A DNA stretch of 64,000 bases from Alphaproteobacteria bacterium (lineage in GTDB: Bacteria > Pseudomonadota > Alphaproteobacteria > Micropepsales > Micropepsaceae), in NCBI GenBank assembly GCA_021324545.1, contig JAJPIX010000018.1, positions 59,102 to 123,101 on the forward strand, written 5' to 3'. Numbering within the stretch: position 1 is the first letter of the stretch; each line of letters opens with the position of its first letter. Made by a program: the position numbers and the translations under genes. This document shows, one piece after another, positions 10,312 to 21,400 of this stretch. The notes under the pieces were generated by a model. The model worked only from the letters and a program-made list of their open reading frames with translations, had not been told where the DNA came from and made no database searches.

Positions 10312-10611
10312 ATGATCAAATCTGAACTGGTCGCGCGCTTGGCGCAGCGTTATCCGCATCTCTACCATCGCGATGTGGAGCGGATCGTTACAACCGTGCT
10401 GGATGAGATCGCAAAGGCGCTGGCCCTCGGCAAGCGCGTGGAACTTCGCGGGTTTGGCGCATTCTCGGTCAAGGCCCGTCCCGCGCGCATGGGCCGCAAC
10501 CCGCGGACGGGTGAGCCGGTCAAGGTGGATGAAAAGCGCGCGCCATTCTTCCGGACCGGCAAGGAATTGCGCGAAAAGCTGAACAACGACCGATCGCACG
10601 CAAGCCCGTGA
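10312..10611 (+). CDS. ihfB: Integration host factor beta subunit
   Basis: [75 protein letters not shown] signature. Confidence 0.95.
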   Translation: MIKSELVARLAQRYPHLYHRDVERIVTTVLDEIAKALALGKRVELRGFGAFSVKARPARMGRNPRTGEPVKVDEKRAPFFRTGKELREKLNNDRSHASP

Positions 10612-10886
10612 GACTTTCGACGTATGTGTTTGGCGTTCCGGCTGTGGTGATCGCGGGGGCACTTGCGATTGCCAACCGGCAAAGCGTTGTCTTCAGCTTG
10701 GACCCGTTTTCGTCCGATCACCCGGCTCTGGCGTTCAGCCTCCCGCTCTATCTGCTGATGTTTTTCGCGCTGGCGCTGGGGATTGTGCTCGGCGGGGCAA
10801 CCCAGGCGCTGTCGCGGCTCTGGGGCGGCCGGGCCAGGAAGCCCTTGCCGCCGGTGCGCGGCGGCCCTAAGAGCGGCCCCGGATGA
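10608..10886 (+). CDS. LapA domain membrane protein
   Basis: Two hydrophobic segments; GTG start overlaps ihfB stop (GTGA); conserved position after ihfB. Confidence 0.75.
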   Translation: MRLSTYVFGVPAVVIAGALAIANRQSVVFSLDPFSSDHPALAFSLPLYLLMFFALALGIVLGGATQALSRLWGGRARKPLPPVRGGPKSGPG

Positions 10887-11596
10887 CCGCAGCGCGATTC
10901 CAGAACCCTGTCTTCGTTGCTCTCGATACGCCTGATCTTTCCAAAGCGCGCGAGCTCGCGCGCCTTGTTCGCGGCGCGGCCGGCGGCCTGAAGGTGGGGC
11001 TGGAATTCATCACCGCGCAGGGCCCGTCCGGCATTCGCGAGATCGCCGCGTTCGGCCTGCCCTTGTTCGTTGACGTGAAATTCCACGACATCCCCAACAC
11101 CGTGGCGGGCGCATCGCGCGAACTGGTGAAACTTGGCGCGAAGCTCTTCAACATTCACGTCTCCGGCGGCGAAGCCATGATGCGCGCCAGTGTCGAGGCC
11201 GCGCGCGCCGTCGATCCCGATGTGAAGGTGATCGGGGTGACCGTGCTCACCAGTCTGGAAGACCGTGATCTGGAATCGGTGGGCCAGCGGTCGCCCGCGC
11301 AGGACCAGGTTGTTCGCCTGGCAAAGCTTGCAAAGCACAGCGGGCTGGATGGCGTGGTGTGCAGCCCGCGCGAGATCGCGCCGGTTCGCGCGGCCTGCGG
11401 CCCGGACTTTCTGATCGTCACGCCCGGCGTCCGGCCGAAGGGCGCCGACCTTGCAGACCAGCGGCGTGTGATGACACCGGGCGAAGCGGCACGCGCCGGG
11501 GCCGATATCGTGGTGATCGGCCGGCCCATCACGATGGCTCCCGATCCGGCGGCCGCGGCCCGGGCCATCGCCGCCGAGATTGCCCAATTGGCCTGA
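10883..11596 (+). CDS. pyrF: Orotidine 5'-phosphate decarboxylase
   Basis: NPVFVALDTPDLSKARELARLV, LFVDVKFHDIPNTVAGA, DFLIVTPGVRPKGADLADQRRVMTPGEAARAGADIVVIGRPI. Confidence 0.96.
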   Translation: MTAARFQNPVFVALDTPDLSKARELARLVRGAAGGLKVGLEFITAQGPSGIREIAAFGLPLFVDVKFHDIPNTVAGASRELVKLGAKLFNIHVSGGEAMMRASVEAARAVDPDVKVIGVTVLTSLEDRDLESVGQRSPAQDQVVRLAKLAKHSGLDGVVCSPREIAPVRAACGPDFLIVTPGVRPKGADLADQRRVMTPGEAARAGADIVVIGRPITMAPDPAAAARAIAAEIAQLA

Positions 11597-11669
11597 ACCT
11601 TGGCGTTTTAATGCATTTTTCCGGCCTTGCTTGATCTGACCGCCGCTTGCGCGCGATAAGCGGCGCCCC

Positions 11670-12335
11670 ATGGGCATTCAGGTCAAAATCTGCGGGGTCA
11701 ACAGCGTGCCGGCGGCCGATGCCGCCATGCGCGCCGGCGCGGATTATGCCGGGCTTGTGTTCTTTCATCGCTCGCCGCGCTTTGTGAAATCCGATGCCGC
11801 AACGTCGCTGGCCCAGCGTTTGCGCGGACGCGCGCGCATCGTTGCGCTGGTCGCGGATGCGGGGGATGAAGAGATCGCGCGGGCGATTGCCGCGGCCCAA
11901 CCCGATTTGCTTCAGCTTCACGGCAGTGAAACGGCGGAGCGTGTGGCAGCGGTTCGCACGCGCTTCGGCCTGCCGGTCATCAAAAGCATGGCGATCGCCG
12001 AAGCGGCCGATCTGTCCGTGGCCGCCGAATACGAAAAGGTGGCTGACATGCTCCTGTTCGATGCCAAGGCGCCCGTAAATGCCACGCGCCCGGGAGGTCA
12101 CGGCGCGGCCTTTGACTGGCAGCTTCTGCGCGGCCGCAGGTTTGCGCGGCCCTGGCTGCTGGCCGGCGGCCTGGGTGTGGAAAACGTCGGGCGCGCCATT
12201 CGCGCAGCCGATGCACCGGGCGTCGATGTTTCGTCGGGCGTTGAGACTGCGCCCGGCGTCAAAAGTCCCGAGATGATCGCCGAATTCGTGGCACATGCCC
12301 GCGCCGCGGCGCTCGCGCCGGAACATCAGCCATGA
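11670..12335 (+). CDS. trpF: Phosphoribosylanthranilate isomerase
   Basis: [54 protein letters not shown]. Confidence 0.95.
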   Translation: MGIQVKICGVNSVPAADAAMRAGADYAGLVFFHRSPRFVKSDAATSLAQRLRGRARIVALVADAGDEEIARAIAAAQPDLLQLHGSETAERVAAVRTRFGLPVIKSMAIAEAADLSVAAEYEKVADMLLFDAKAPVNATRPGGHGAAFDWQLLRGRRFARPWLLAGGLGVENVGRAIRAADAPGVDVSSGVETAPGVKSPEMIAEFVAHARAAALAPEHQP

Positions 12336-13546
12336 CCGCGCGGCCCAATTCCTGGCGTGCCGGCCCCGATGCCTCCGGGCATTTCGGCGCCTATGGCGGC
12401 CGCTTTGTGGCCGAAACCCTGATGCCGCTCGTGCTCGAGCTCGAGAAGGCGTACGAAGCGGCAAAAAAGGATCCGGCCTTCCATGCGGAGCTGGACGGAC
12501 TGCTCAGGCATTTCGTCGGGCGGCCGTCGCCGCTCTATTTCGCCGAACGGCTCACGTCCCGTTTCACCGGCGCGAAAATCTATCTGAAACGCGAAGATCT
12601 CAATCACACGGGCGCGCACAAGATCAACAACTGCCTCGGGCAGATTTTGCTGGCCCGCCGCATGGGCAAGACGCGCATCATTGCCGAAACCGGGGCCGGC
12701 CAGCATGGCGTGGCCACCGCCACCGTTGCCGCGCGCTTCGGTCTGCCCTGCGTGATCTACATGGGCGAGGTGGATATCGAGCGGCAGAAGCCCAATGTGT
12801 TCCGCATGCGCCTGCTCGGCGCGGAAGTCCGCCCCGTCTCCTCCGGCTCCTGCACGCTCAAGGATGCAATGAACGAAGCGTTGCGCGACTGGGTCGCCAA
12901 CGTCCATGACACGTTCTACATCATCGGTTCGGCGGCCGGCCCACATCCCTATCCGGCCATGGTGCGCGATTTCCAGACGGTGATCGGCGAAGAAACGCGC
13001 AGCCAGATGCTGGAAGCCGAAGGCCGGCTGCCCGATCTCGTCACGGCCTGCGTGGGCGGCGGCTCCAACGCCATCGGCATGTTCCATCCGTTTCTCGATG
13101 ATGCCGATGTCGAGATTCACGGCGTGGAAGCGGCGGGCGAGGGCGTGGACACCGCCCATCATGCCGCCACCCTGTCCAAGGGCGCGCCGGGCGTGTTGCA
13201 TGGTGCGCGAAGCTATCTGCTGCAGACCGCAGACGGGCAGGTGAACGAAGCACATTCCATATCGGCGGGCCTCGATTATCCCGGCGTCGGTCCGGAACAT
13301 GCGTGGCTCAAGGATCAGGGGCGGGTAAAATATTTCTCCGCGACCGACCGGGATGCACTCGAAGCCTTTACGCTTTTGTCGAAGCTGGAAGGCATCATCC
13401 CGGCGCTCGAATCCGCGCACGCGCTGGCGCATGTCGCGCGCGTGGCCCCGCAGATGGGCAAAGACAGGATCATCGCCGTCTGCCTGTCCGGCCGCGGCGA
13501 CAAGGATGTCTTCACGGCGGCCGCAGCCCTGGGCGAAACGATATGA
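12332..13546 (+). CDS. trpB: Tryptophan synthase beta chain
   Basis: [65 protein letters not shown]. Confidence 0.98.
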   Translation: MTARPNSWRAGPDASGHFGAYGGRFVAETLMPLVLELEKAYEAAKKDPAFHAELDGLLRHFVGRPSPLYFAERLTSRFTGAKIYLKREDLNHTGAHKINNCLGQILLARRMGKTRIIAETGAGQHGVATATVAARFGLPCVIYMGEVDIERQKPNVFRMRLLGAEVRPVSSGSCTLKDAMNEALRDWVANVHDTFYIIGSAAGPHPYPAMVRDFQTVIGEETRSQMLEAEGRLPDLVTACVGGGSNAIGMFHPFLDDADVEIHGVEAAGEGVDTAHHAATLSKGAPGVLHGARSYLLQTADGQVNEAHSISAGLDYPGVGPEHAWLKDQGRVKYFSATDRDALEAFTLLSKLEGIIPALESAHALAHVARVAPQMGKDRIIAVCLSGRGDKDVFTAAAALGETI

Positions 13547-14358
13547 GCCGCATCGCCGCGCGTTTCGCCGAATTGCGCCGCGCGAACCGCGCCGCATTCG
13601 TTCCCTTCATCACCGCGGGCGATCCCGATTCCGCCACCTCCTTCGCCGTTCTCGAAAAGCTTGCTGCGGCCGGTGCAGACCTGATTGAACTTGGCGTTCC
13701 GTTTTCCGATCCCATGGCGGATGGCCCGGCCATCCAGGCATCCAGCCTTCGCGCGCTGAAATCCGGCATGACGCTTGCGAAGGTGCTTGAGCTGGTGCGC
13801 CGGTTTCGCGAACGCGATTCGCACACGCCGCTCGTTCTCATGGGCTATTACAACCCGATCCACGCCTATGGCACGGCGCGCTTCGCAAAGGATGCCGCGC
13901 AGGCGGGCGTGGACGGTCTGATCACCGTTGATCTGCCGCCCGAAGAGGACGACGTCTTGCGTGCGCCTGCCGCCGGCCACGGCCTCGACGTCATCCGGCT
14001 GGTTACACCCACAACCGGCGAAAAAAGGCTGGAGCGCATCCTCTCCGGAGCCTCGGGCTTCCTATATTATGTGTCGGTGGCAGGCATCACCGGCACCAAG
14101 CAGGCCGCGGCCGCTGATGTGGAGGCTGCCGTGGGCCGGCTCAAAGCCAGGACGGATTTGCCGATCGCTGTAGGCTTTGGAATTCGCACGCCGGAAGAGG
14201 CGGCCCGGATCGCGCGATTCGCCGATGCGGCGGTGGTGGGCACGGCGATCGTCAGGAAAATGGGCGAGAATATGGCGAACAGGCACGCGGAAATCGTCGA
14301 CTCGGCCGTCAACTTTTGCGAAAGCCTGGCCAAATCGGTGCATGCGGCGCGGAAATGA
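13543..14358 (+). CDS. trpA: Tryptophan synthase alpha chain
   Basis: [60 protein letters not shown] overlap with trpB. Confidence 0.98.
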   Translation: MSRIAARFAELRRANRAAFVPFITAGDPDSATSFAVLEKLAAAGADLIELGVPFSDPMADGPAIQASSLRALKSGMTLAKVLELVRRFRERDSHTPLVLMGYYNPIHAYGTARFAKDAAQAGVDGLITVDLPPEEDDVLRAPAAGHGLDVIRLVTPTTGEKRLERILSGASGFLYYVSVAGITGTKQAAAADVEAAVGRLKARTDLPIAVGFGIRTPEEAARIARFADAAVVGTAIVRKMGENMANRHAEIVDSAVNFCESLAKSVHAARK

Positions 14359-14376
14359 GGGTGTTAGGATAGGATC

Positions 14377-15381
14377 ATGAATTGGATTGCCAATTTTGTC
14401 CGCCCCCGCATCAAGGGTCTGATCAGCGGCGCCCGCGGCGAGACGCCGGAAAACCTCTGGCGCAAATGTCCGGCCTGCGGCGAAATGATTTTCCACCGCG
14501 ATCTGCAGGCGGCCCTGAATGTCTGCCCGCAATGCGGCCATCACATGCGCATCGGGCCCGTGGAGCGCTTCGCCGCGATATTCGATGCCGGCGTCTATGA
14601 GGAATTGCCGCAACCGCCGGTGCCGGTCGATCCGCTGCATTTCCGCGACGAGCGCCGTTACACCGACCGGCTGAAAGACGCGCGCGCCAAGACAGGCCGC
14701 CAGGACGCATTGGTCGCCGCGCGCGGCACGATTGACGGCATGCGCGTGATCGTGGCCGTGCAGCCCTTCGATTTCATGGGCGGCTCGCTCGGCATGGGCG
14801 TTGGCGAGGCGCTGGTGCAGGCGATGACGACGGCGGTCGAAGAAAAGCGGCCGTTCATTCTTTTCGTCTCGTCGGGCGGCGCGCGCATGCAGGAGGGAAT
14901 CCTTTCGCTGATGCAGATGCCGCGCGTGACCATCGGCGTGGATATGCTGCGCGATGCACATCTGCCCTACATCGTCGTGCTCACCGATCCCACGACCGGC
15001 GGGGTGAGCGCGTCCTACGCCATGCTGGGCGACGTCCAGATCGCAGAGCCGGGCGCGCTGATCGGATTTGCGGGCCAGCGCGTGATCGAGCAGACGATCC
15101 GCGAACGCCTGCCCGAGGGCTTCCAGCGCGCCGAATATCTGCTGGACCACGGCATGATCGACATGGTCGTGCACCGGCATGACCTGCGGGAAACGCTGTC
15201 GCGGCTGGTGCATCTGATGATGAAGCGGCCGCGGCCGAAGATGGCGGCCATCCCGGCCACGATCAACGGCACCGTCGTGCGCACGAACGGATCGCCGGTG
15301 CCGGTCAACGGCGCCGGCGCCAACGGCGGGAACGCGGCCAACGGTTCGGGCCTCAACGGCAACGGATCGGCGCATCCATGA
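14377..15381 (+). CDS. accD: Acetyl-CoA carboxylase carboxyltransferase subunit beta
   Basis: [34 protein letters not shown] zinc ribbon; [32 protein letters not shown]; Asn/Gly-rich C-terminal tail. Confidence 0.97.
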   Translation: MNWIANFVRPRIKGLISGARGETPENLWRKCPACGEMIFHRDLQAALNVCPQCGHHMRIGPVERFAAIFDAGVYEELPQPPVPVDPLHFRDERRYTDRLKDARAKTGRQDALVAARGTIDGMRVIVAVQPFDFMGGSLGMGVGEALVQAMTTAVEEKRPFILFVSSGGARMQEGILSLMQMPRVTIGVDMLRDAHLPYIVVLTDPTTGGVSASYAMLGDVQIAEPGALIGFAGQRVIEQTIRERLPEGFQRAEYLLDHGMIDMVVHRHDLRETLSRLVHLMMKRPRPKMAAIPATINGTVVRTNGSPVPVNGAGANGGNAANGSGLNGNGSAHP

Positions 15382-16682
15382 GCTCTGCCGCGGCGCAGAG
15401 CGATGCGATCCTCGAACGGCTTCTTTCGCTCCATCCCAAACGGATTGATCTTGTCCTTGACCGTATTGAACGGCTGCTCGGAAGCCTGGGCCACCCAGAA
15501 CGCAGGCTGCCGCCGGTCATCCATGTCGCCGGCACGAACGGCAAGGGTTCGACCTGCGCCTTTGCCCGCGCCATTCTGGAAGCGCAGGGCCTCAAGGTTC
15601 ATGTCTATACCTCGCCCCATCTTGTGCGCTTTCACGAACGCATCCGGCTGGCGGGACGGCTGATCTCCGAAATCGAACTCGTCGAAATCCTCGACGAATG
15701 CGAGCGCGCAAATGCCGGCGCGCCCATCACCTTTTTCGAGATCACGACAGCGGCCGCGATGCTTGCCTTTTCGCGCCATCCCGCCGATGCGCTGGTGCTG
15801 GAGGTAGGGCTGGGCGGCAAATACGACGCCACCAACATCATGAAGCCGCGCGTTGCGGTGATTGCACCGATCGGTCTTGATCACCAGGAATTCCTGGGCA
15901 ATTCGCTGGCCGGCATCGCGGCCGAAAAGGCCGGGATCATCAAGCCCGGCGTTCCGGTGGTCGTGGGCCCGCAATCCGACGAGGCCCGGGATGTCCTTGC
16001 CCGAAGGGCCGATGCGCTCTCGGCGCCGGCGCGATTTTACGGCCAGGATTTTTTCGGCCATGCCGAGCACGGCCGCATGATCTACCAGGACGAGGCGGGG
16101 CTTCTGGATTTGCCGCTGCCGCGGCTGGCGGGCCCGCACCAGATCGAAAACGCAACGCTTGCCATCGCGGCGATCCGCGCAGGCGGATGGAACAACGAAA
16201 GTGCGATCGAGCAGGGCCTCAGGCGCGTGGAATGGCCCGCCCGCATGCAGCGGCTGACGAAAGGCCCGCTCGTGGACCTGGCGCCGAAGGGCGCCGAAGT
16301 CTGGCTCGACGGCGGACACAATCCGCATGCCGCGCATGCCATTGCCAATGCGCTTGCCGAGCTGGAGGAGCGCTCTCCGAAGCCCGTCTATCTCATCAGC
16401 GGGATGCTGAAGACAAAAGACGCCAAACGCTTTTTCGCGCCCTATGCGGGGCTTGTGCGGCATGTGGTGACGGTTGCGATCCCGGATGAAGAGGCCTCCC
16501 AGCCGGCAGGCGCCCTCTATGACGCTGCGCGCGCGGCGGGGCTTGAGGCCGATCCGGCCAGCAGCCTCGACGAAGCGATGATGCAGGTGTCGGCCTTTGC
16601 GCGGGCGGCTGGCGAGACGCCGCGCATTCTCATCTGCGGCTCGCTGCATCTGGCAGGGCGCGTTCTCGCGGAAAATTCCTGA
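15378..16682 (+). CDS. folC: Bifunctional folylpolyglutamate synthase/dihydrofolate synthase
   Basis: [60 protein letters not shown]. Confidence 0.96.
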   Translation: MSSAAAQSDAILERLLSLHPKRIDLVLDRIERLLGSLGHPERRLPPVIHVAGTNGKGSTCAFARAILEAQGLKVHVYTSPHLVRFHERIRLAGRLISEIELVEILDECERANAGAPITFFEITTAAAMLAFSRHPADALVLEVGLGGKYDATNIMKPRVAVIAPIGLDHQEFLGNSLAGIAAEKAGIIKPGVPVVVGPQSDEARDVLARRADALSAPARFYGQDFFGHAEHGRMIYQDEAGLLDLPLPRLAGPHQIENATLAIAAIRAGGWNNESAIEQGLRRVEWPARMQRLTKGPLVDLAPKGAEVWLDGGHNPHAAHAIANALAELEERSPKPVYLISGMLKTKDAKRFFAPYAGLVRHVVTVAIPDEEASQPAGALYDAARAAGLEADPASSLDEAMMQVSAFARAAGETPRILICGSLHLAGRVLAENS

Positions 16683-16698
16683 ACGGCCGGAAAACAAA

Positions 16699-16719
16699 CG
16701 GCCCGGCGATGCCGGGCCG
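16699..16719 (-). terminator. Probable terminator for the minus-strand GIN/DUF2807 genes
   Basis: CGGCCCGGC-gat-GCCGGGCCG; on the minus strand followed by TTTGTTTT. Confidence 0.6.
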
Positions 16720-16746
16720 CTTGCCGCCGCCTCCAATGGACCGCCG

Positions 16747-17331
16747 TTACCGCGCGCTTTTGACGACTCCGCTGCCGAGAATGCTTTGGCTGACGGCGGG
16801 CGTTCCGTCATAGATCACTTCGCCGCTGCCGGCGATCTCGACATCCAGCTTGTCGTGCGCGGTCAGGCGCACTTTGCCGCTTCCGTTGATGGAAACCGAA
16901 GAGCTTGCCGCCGGGATATCCGTCAGATCCACGGCGCCGCTACCGTTGATTTCCACGTCGAGCCTGGCCTGTTGCGGGAAGCCGGTCTGGGCATCGATCT
17001 TGCCGCTGCCGTCAATTTCAACGGCGTCAAGCGATGGTGTTGTCACCACCGCATCCAGCCGGTAACCCCACGGACAGGAGTCGCCGCCGAACCATCCCTT
17101 CTGCGGGCAGGATTTGAACACCAGGTCGCCGTTCTTCACGTAGATCCGGGTGTTTGTTGTATCGCCCGATTGCAGCACCACGCTCTGCCTGTCGCCATGG
17201 ACGAAGGTGATGTGGCCCATGCCTTCAATCGAGACCGAATGAAAGTTGCTCACCGGCACAGCCGTGCCGGCGGATGCGCCGCCGGCAAGAAGGATGGCCG
17301 CCGCGGCTGAAACGAATGTGGTGGTTTTCAT
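16747..17331 (-). CDS. GIN-domain (DUF2807) secreted protein, GSG-type rungs
   Basis: Signal peptide MKTTTFVSAAAAILLAGGASAG; repeated EIDGSGKID / EINGSGAVD / SINGSGKVR / EIAGSGEVI / SILGSGVVK. Confidence 0.82.
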   Translation of the reverse strand: MKTTTFVSAAAAILLAGGASAGTAVPVSNFHSVSIEGMGHITFVHGDRQSVVLQSGDTTNTRIYVKNGDLVFKSCPQKGWFGGDSCPWGYRLDAVVTTPSLDAVEIDGSGKIDAQTGFPQQARLDVEINGSGAVDLTDIPAASSSVSINGSGKVRLTAHDKLDVEIAGSGEVIYDGTPAVSQSILGSGVVKSAR

Positions 17332-17342
17332 GAGATGCTCCC

Positions 17343-17915
17343 TCAGCTTTCCTGGCGCACAGCGCCGCCGTCTTCTGCAATCAGTCCGGTTACGGTGGGA
17401 TGGCCCCAATACCGCACAAGCCCGCCGTCGTCGGCGCGCGCATTCATGGCCTGCCGCGGTTCCACCGAAACCTCTCCGCCGTCGGTTGCAACCGCGTTGA
17501 CCTCTGCGGCCGCCACGGCGCGCGCGTCCACGTTGCCGCCATCGCTGGCCTTGGCGGCCAGATGTGCCTGCGTGGGGAAGTCGCCCTGCGCTTCGATGCT
17601 TGCGCCGTCGCTGGCGTCGAGCGCGGAAATTTCCGGAACGGCGATGTCGATCTCGAGCCGATAGTGGCGCGGGCAGCTCCAGTCCTTGCAGGTCTCGATC
17701 TCCAGCACGCCGTCGCGGACTTCGATCCGCGAATATTGCGTGCTTCCGGCCGCGAGCGTCACCTGCTGGCGGTCGCCATGGCGGATGATCACATGCGCGC
17801 CGTCGGACGCCTTGACGCGCGCAAATGGCGCCAGCGCCAGGGTTTCCCCGGCAAGCGCCGGCGCGGGCATCGCCGCGAGCAGGGCGGCAACGACGAGAAA
17901 GCGTGTGGACGTCAT
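17343..17915 (-). CDS. GIN-domain-like (DUF2807) secreted protein, DGG-type rungs
   Basis: Signal peptide MTSTRFLVVAALLAAMPAPALAG; repeated KASDGAHV / DASDGASI / KASDGGNV / ATDGGEV / RADDGGLV / IAEDGGAV; paralog of the downstream ORF. Confidence 0.75.
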   Translation of the reverse strand: MTSTRFLVVAALLAAMPAPALAGETLALAPFARVKASDGAHVIIRHGDRQQVTLAAGSTQYSRIEVRDGVLEIETCKDWSCPRHYRLEIDIAVPEISALDASDGASIEAQGDFPTQAHLAAKASDGGNVDARAVAAAEVNAVATDGGEVSVEPRQAMNARADDGGLVRYWGHPTVTGLIAEDGGAVRQES

Positions 17916-18023
17916 GGGCGGTGTTCCCTTTGGCCTCCCGGAGAAGATAGGAACGGTCCGCTAGTTGGCCTGCATAAGACCGGCGGGCGTCAGCCATGCG
18001 CGCTGCTCAGGACTGAAAAAAAC

Positions 18024-18053
18024 AAAAGGCGCGCCCGGCCGGGCGCGCCTTTT
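18024..18053 (-). terminator. Terminator after trxA, perfect 30-bp palindrome
   Basis: AAAAGGCGCGCCCGGCCGGGCGCGCCTTTT, fully self-complementary; T-run on both strands. Confidence 0.85.
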
Positions 18054-18071
18054 CAGGCACTTTTTGATGAA

Positions 18072-18395
18072 TCAGATCGATTGCTCGATCCACTCCTTGA
18101 TCTTGGATTTCGGAAGCGCGCCCACTTTGGTCGCCGCCACCTGGCCCTGGCTGAAGATCATCAGGGTGGGTATCCCGCGCACGCCATACTTCGTCGGCAC
18201 ATGCGGGTTTTCGTCGATGTTGATCTTGGCCACCGTCACCTTGTCGCCCAGCTCCGCTGCCAGCTCTTCCAGTGCCGGCGCGATCATGCGGCACGGCCCG
18301 CACCATTCCGCCCAGAAATCCACCACAACGGGTTTGGAGGAATTCAGCACATCGCTCTGAAACGAAGCGTCGGATACTTTCACGGGCGCGGTCAT
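18072..18395 (-). CDS. trxA: Thioredoxin
   Basis: [52 protein letters not shown]. Confidence 0.97.
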   Translation of the reverse strand: MTAPVKVSDASFQSDVLNSSKPVVVDFWAEWCGPCRMIAPALEELAAELGDKVTVAKINIDENPHVPTKYGVRGIPTLMIFSQGQVAATKVGALPKSKIKEWIEQSI

Positions 18396-18428
18396 GGCCT
18401 TCCTTGGGCTGGTTTTGCTTCCGAAAAT

Positions 18429-21400
18429 CTAGGAACGAGAGGCCCCGGAATCAAGCCGTGCACGAATATGGCCGATTTCGGCATCCAGCATCGCATCCGG
18501 CAGCGGCATCAGGCCCGGACCGTCGGTCCAGACGAGCGCGGCCACGATTCGCCGGCCCGGATAAATCTTCGCGAGCGCCTCGCGATAAAGCGCCATCTGC
18601 GCGCGATAGAGTTGCGGCACGTCGTCCGTCTTCGTGGGCGGCGGGCGATTGGTCTTGAAGTCCACGATCAGAACTTCGCCGTCGCTGACGGCAAGCCTGT
18701 CAATGCGGCCGCTCACGCGCGCGCCCTCTCCGATATGCGGCAGATCGGCGATCACGGACACTTCCGCGCGGCTGTTTTCGCCGAATGCCGGCGCAAAAAC
18801 GGGATGGTTCAGGACTTTGAGGGTTTCGGCGACAAGCGCGTCAATGTCGCCGTCGGGCACGTGGTGCGCCGCCAGGAATTTGCGCGCCATCGCTTCGCGC
18901 CGGCCGGGTTCCGCCTGCGGCAGTCCCGCGAGCAGCGCATGAATCAGAATTCCGCGGCGGAACCGCCTGGCGCTTCCCTCCGAAAGCGGCGAGGAAACAA
19001 TATCCGTCGCGTCCGCCGCGTCGAACGGGCGGATGAGCCGCGGCGTTTCGGGTTCCGGCCCGGGCATGCTTTGCGCCCAGGCAGGCAGTTCGGTCGCGCC
19101 ATCGGCGGCCGCGACGGCGCCGGTGTGCGGTTCAAGGTCCGCCGCGCCGAAGGCGAAGAGCGTCTTTCCGTCCCGCACGATTTCGCGACCGCAGGCTTTC
19201 GTCGCACGCTCCGCAAGCTCGTACCAGGAGTCTCTTGCCACGCCGCGCTTGTTCTCGAATCCGCAGATGCAAAGCCGATCCTTGGCGCGCGTGAGGGCGA
19301 CATAGAGCAGGCGCTTGTGTTCCTTCAGCGCTTCGGCTTTCGCCCTCTCCTTCGCGCGCTTCACCGCTTCGGGCGCTTCGGCGGTACTCAGCGTGAAGAT
19401 CACGTCGTCGCCCGCAAACAGAAGCTCGCCGCGTTTGCCGGGCGGATCGGGCAGCGTAGTGGTGTCCGGCAGGATGACGATATCGGCGTCCAGGCCCTTG
19501 GCGCCATGCACGGTCATCACGCGCACTTCGTTGCGGCTGCGCTCCATGTCGCGCTTCACTTCAGCCTCTCCGCGCTCGATCCAGTGCAGAAAGCCTTCCA
19601 GCGACGGCGTGTTCATTGCCTCGAATGCCAGCGCGAGCGAGAGGAATTCGTCGATGGCGTCCGCAGCCTCCGGCCCAAGGCGCGAAAGCAGCTTCTTGCG
19701 GCACCCGCGCGACAACGCAGACGAAAAGAACTCGTGCGGCGGCACCAGATCGGCGCGCGTCAGGGCGCCCGTCAGGAAATCGTGGGCGGCCGCATAGCAG
19801 GGCCGTTCGTCGCGCCGCTCGGCCAGCGCCCGCCACAGATGTCCCTTCCGGGTGCCGGCAAGTTCAAACAGCTCCTGTTCCGAAAATCCCAGGATGGGCG
19901 AGCGCATCAACGCCGCCAGGTTGAGATCGTCTTCAGGCAGAAGCACGAACCGGCCGAGCGCGATCAGGTCCATCACGGCCATCTGCTCGGTGAGCCTGAT
20001 GCGGTCGCCGCCGGCGACAGGCACGCCATATTCCTTCAGCCTGCGGATGATCTCGCTGGCAAACGGCTGGCGCCGCGGCAGAAGGATCATGATGTCCTGC
20101 GGCGCGATGGGCCGGTCATGGCCCGGGAGCCTCAGCTTCTTCTCCATCCAGCCGGCGATCTGCGCCGCAATCTGTCTGGCCAGCCGCACGACGGGGCTGT
20201 TTTCCGACGGCACGTCCACTGGCCGCCAGGGGTCGTGTTCCTTCTCCGCGTCGGGCTTCAGCGCGGGCCAGAATTCCACCCAGCCTTTGGCATCCTTGCG
20301 GTGCGGAACGTGAAGGATTTCGCGCGCATCGGGCGTAAGCCCCGCGCGCGCCGTTTCGTCCTGGAACACGCGGTCCACGAACGACAGGATTTCCGGCGCG
20401 GAACGGCGCGATTCGAGAAGCGGCACGTCGGCGAACGGCTTTGCGTGCGCGCCGAAGAACTGCCGGTAGTATTCGAATTGCACCGGTTCGGCGCCCTGGA
20501 AACTGAAGATCGACTGTTTCTCGTCGCCCACCGCGAACACGGTGCGCGCGCGGCCGGCGGTGGCGCCTTCGCCGGCGAAGAATTCTTCCGTCAGCTTGCG
20601 CACGATCCGCCACTGGTCGGGGCTCGTGTCCTGCGCCTCGTCGATCAGGATGTGGTCGATGCCGCCGTCAAGCTTGTAAAGCACCCATTGCGCGGCAGCC
20701 TGCCGCTCCAGAAGGCGCAGCGTCCCGGCAATCAGATCGTCGTAGTCCAGATAGCCGCGCGCCCGCTTTTCGGCGGTGTAGGTTTCGTGTGCCGCGGCCG
20801 CCAGCGTCACGGCCGCTTCGGCCAGCGCGGCCGCGCGCGCAGCCTTGTAGCGTTGGGATGCAGCGTACAAGCGCTCGGTCAATCCGGAGAGATATTCGAA
20901 CAAATCGGGTCTTTTCGTCTGCAGGGGCTTGGTTGCTGTGCTGGCATAAGGCTCGCCGTCGCCCTTCAGCAGCGCGTCGCAAATGCCGGCGAACATGGCT
21001 TCGGCATCTGTTGCGACGAGCGCGCGCTTCAGCGCAGCCGCGCACCTGCGATCGGCCGTGCCGCCGGTTTCCAGCCACGCAACGACATCGGACAGCCTTG
21101 AATCATCGGCTTTGATTTCGGCGCAGAACTGCTGCGCAATCGTTTCCGGCCGCGCGCCGTCCGCGCCATGCGCCCGGTTGATGGCGTTGCGCAGGGCATC
21201 GGGCCCCGCCGGAAGCCGGTCGAAGAACCGTTCGAGCTTCGCGCGGTCGTTTCCCAGCGCCGCCGAAAGCACCACGCTCAGTCGGTTCTCGCTGATCTGC
21301 GTGGCGATATAGGCAGCCGCCTCCGCAAGCCGCGCATCCCCGCGGCCGGCGCGTTCCAGAACCTGCACGCGCGCGCTGTTGAGAAGATCGCGCGCGGTCT

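Noticed and set aside
17400-21101. 1233-aa plus-strand ORF
   Set aside because: Antisense frame of addA, trxA and the GIN gene (all in the same phase); no recognisable domain.
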